Origin: JAZRGE01 sp045644025
GTDB taxonomy: Bacteria; Bacillota; Clostridia; Oscillospirales; Acutalibacteraceae
DNA: 13,198 nt
Direction: 5' to 3'
NCBI GenBank assembly: GCA_045644025.1
Contig: JAZRGE010000129.1
Span: forward strand, 1-13,198
Below, in pieces: positions 12,484-13,198 of this stretch (positions are counted from its first letter, which is position 1; each line of letters starts with the position of its first letter). The notes beneath the pieces were generated by a model. That model saw only the letters and a program-made list of their open reading frames with translations, made no database searches and was not told the origin of the DNA. The translations under genes were made by a program, and so were the position numbers.

Positions 12484-13198
12484 ATGAAGATATTGATGTG
12501 CAGCTATTTTAAGTTTCCCAATGGGTGTGCGGGCGCCGTGCGCCACGAAAAATTTGCCCAGATGCTTATGGAAATGGGTCACGATGTGTTTGTTGTAGGG
12601 TTGGGAGAAGCCAACGGCTTTAAGCGCGCCACTCATAAATCCATTCCGTTCACGTCTCTTCGATATGGCGTTTCAATGCCCGATAAGATAAAATCCCGTC
12701 TGCTATATTGGCACAACCTGAAAAAGATCCTGAAGGAATATCAGCCGCAGGCCATTCTTATGGATGATATGCATCCGAGTGCCACAAAAAAGCTTAAAAG
12801 ATATGCCAAGCGGCACAGCGTGCTGCTTATCCACGATAGTGTGGAGTGGTATTCCAAGGAGCAGTTTAAGGGCGGCTCGTTGGCCACGGCCTATATTCAA
12901 AAGAACAGAATCAACAAAAGAATAATCGATAGATCCTGCCGTGTGATCGCAATAAGCAGTTTTTTGCAGAATCATTTCTCAAACAGGGGAATCACCTGTG
13001 TGAATATCCCTATCGTGACATCGGATGAAGATCTTGTGCAGGAGAAATTACTTCAGCCAAAGCTTAAATTTCTTTATGCAGGCCAGCCGGGCATTAAGGA
13101 TTATCTCCACGTGATGCTTAATGCTATGGCGCTGCTTAGTGCTGAAGACCGCGAGAAGTTTGAATTCCATATCCTGGGCTGCACCAAAGAGCAGCTTG
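12484..13198 (+). CDS. Glycosyltransferase, GT4-like, N-terminal part (cut by window edge)
   Basis: The frame is open to the right end and gives 238 residues of a protein that should be about 350-400 aa. The N-terminus MKILMCSYFKFPNGCAGAVR, with HEKFAQMLMEMGHDV after it, fits the acceptor-binding domain of GT-B glycosyltransferases of family GT4. LIHDSVEWY (115-123), a central RSCRVIAISSFLQNHF (150-165) and LKFLYAGQPGIKDYL (194-208) match the linker and the start of the C-terminal domain, where the nucleotide-sugar binds. It probably builds a cell-surface polysaccharide. ATG 12484 is preferred because MKILM is a typical start, but its ribosome binding site is poor (AGGA three bases away). An in-frame ATG at 12424 would add 20 residues and lies 29 nt from the promoter start. 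The C-terminal catalytic E-x7-E motif is outside the window. Confidence 0.82.
   Translation, partial: MKILMCSYFKFPNGCAGAVRHEKFAQMLMEMGHDVFVVGLGEANGFKRATHKSIPFTSLRYGVSMPDKIKSRLLYWHNLKKILKEYQPQAILMDDMHPSATKKLKRYAKRHSVLLIHDSVEWYSKEQFKGGSLATAYIQKNRINKRIIDRSCRVIAISSFLQNHFSNRGITCVNIPIVTSDEDLVQEKLLQPKLKFLYAGQPGIKDYLHVMLNAMALLSAEDREKFEFHILGCTKEQL

Noticed and set aside
1..13198. CRISPR arrays, tRNA or rRNA genes, insertion sequences, phage or toxin-antitoxin genes
   Set aside because: No repeat-spacer pattern, RNA-gene signature, transposase motif or terminal inverted repeat was seen on either strand.

Overview
The window reads like a chromosome segment of a Gram-positive Bacillota, most likely a gut-type clostridial lineage (inference). 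Evidence: strong AAGGAGG-type ribosome binding sites, TTG and GTG starts beside ATG, sigma-A promoters with 17-bp spacers, A-tract/T-tract terminators, and families typical of such genomes (paired U32 proteins with Cys clusters, an ECF sigma factor followed by a membrane protein, a bacterial serpin, a GufA-type ZIP transporter). GC looks moderate, in the high 40s by eye. I see no tRNA, rRNA, CRISPR, IS element or phage gene. Genes cover nearly everything; no gap between genes exceeds 300 bases.

Layout. (1) 1-1398: the edge holds a promoter and ribosome binding site for a divergent gene off the left end, then a 407-aa U32 protein of the tRNA-hydroxylation (TrhP-like) type. (2) 1436-5206, minus strand: a 682-aa U32/DUF3656 (RlhA-like) protein, followed under its own sigma-A promoter by a two-gene unit of an amidohydrolase and a NAT_N/GNAT_C-type acyltransferase. 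(3) 5378-6109, plus: a ZIP metal transporter with a TTG start. (4) 6147-8146, minus: an ECF sigma factor translationally coupled to a membrane-anchored serpin, behind a promoter of ECF type. (5) 8303-9337, plus: a PHP-domain metallophosphoesterase. (6) 9384-12193, minus: a three-gene operon of MscS channel, SGNH/GDSL hydrolase and organophosphate:phosphate antiporter-like MFS transporter. (7) 12484-end, plus: the first 238 codons of a GT4-like glycosyltransferase, cut by the window edge.

The three convergent junctions (1399-1435, 6110-6146, 9338-9383) are each closed by a perfect-stem hairpin that can terminate transcription in both directions, so the window divides cleanly into transcription units.

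The most unusual part is the sigma-serpin operon. The serpin has a cytoplasmic head and transmembrane segment resembling the membrane partner (often the anti-sigma factor) usually encoded after an ECF sigma gene, with an intact serpin domain and inhibitory-type hinge placed outside the cell. This suggests an extracellular protease-sensing module in which serpin engagement could release or hold the sigma factor. That function is inference; the fusion, the ATGA coupling and the ECF-like promoter are read directly from the sequence.
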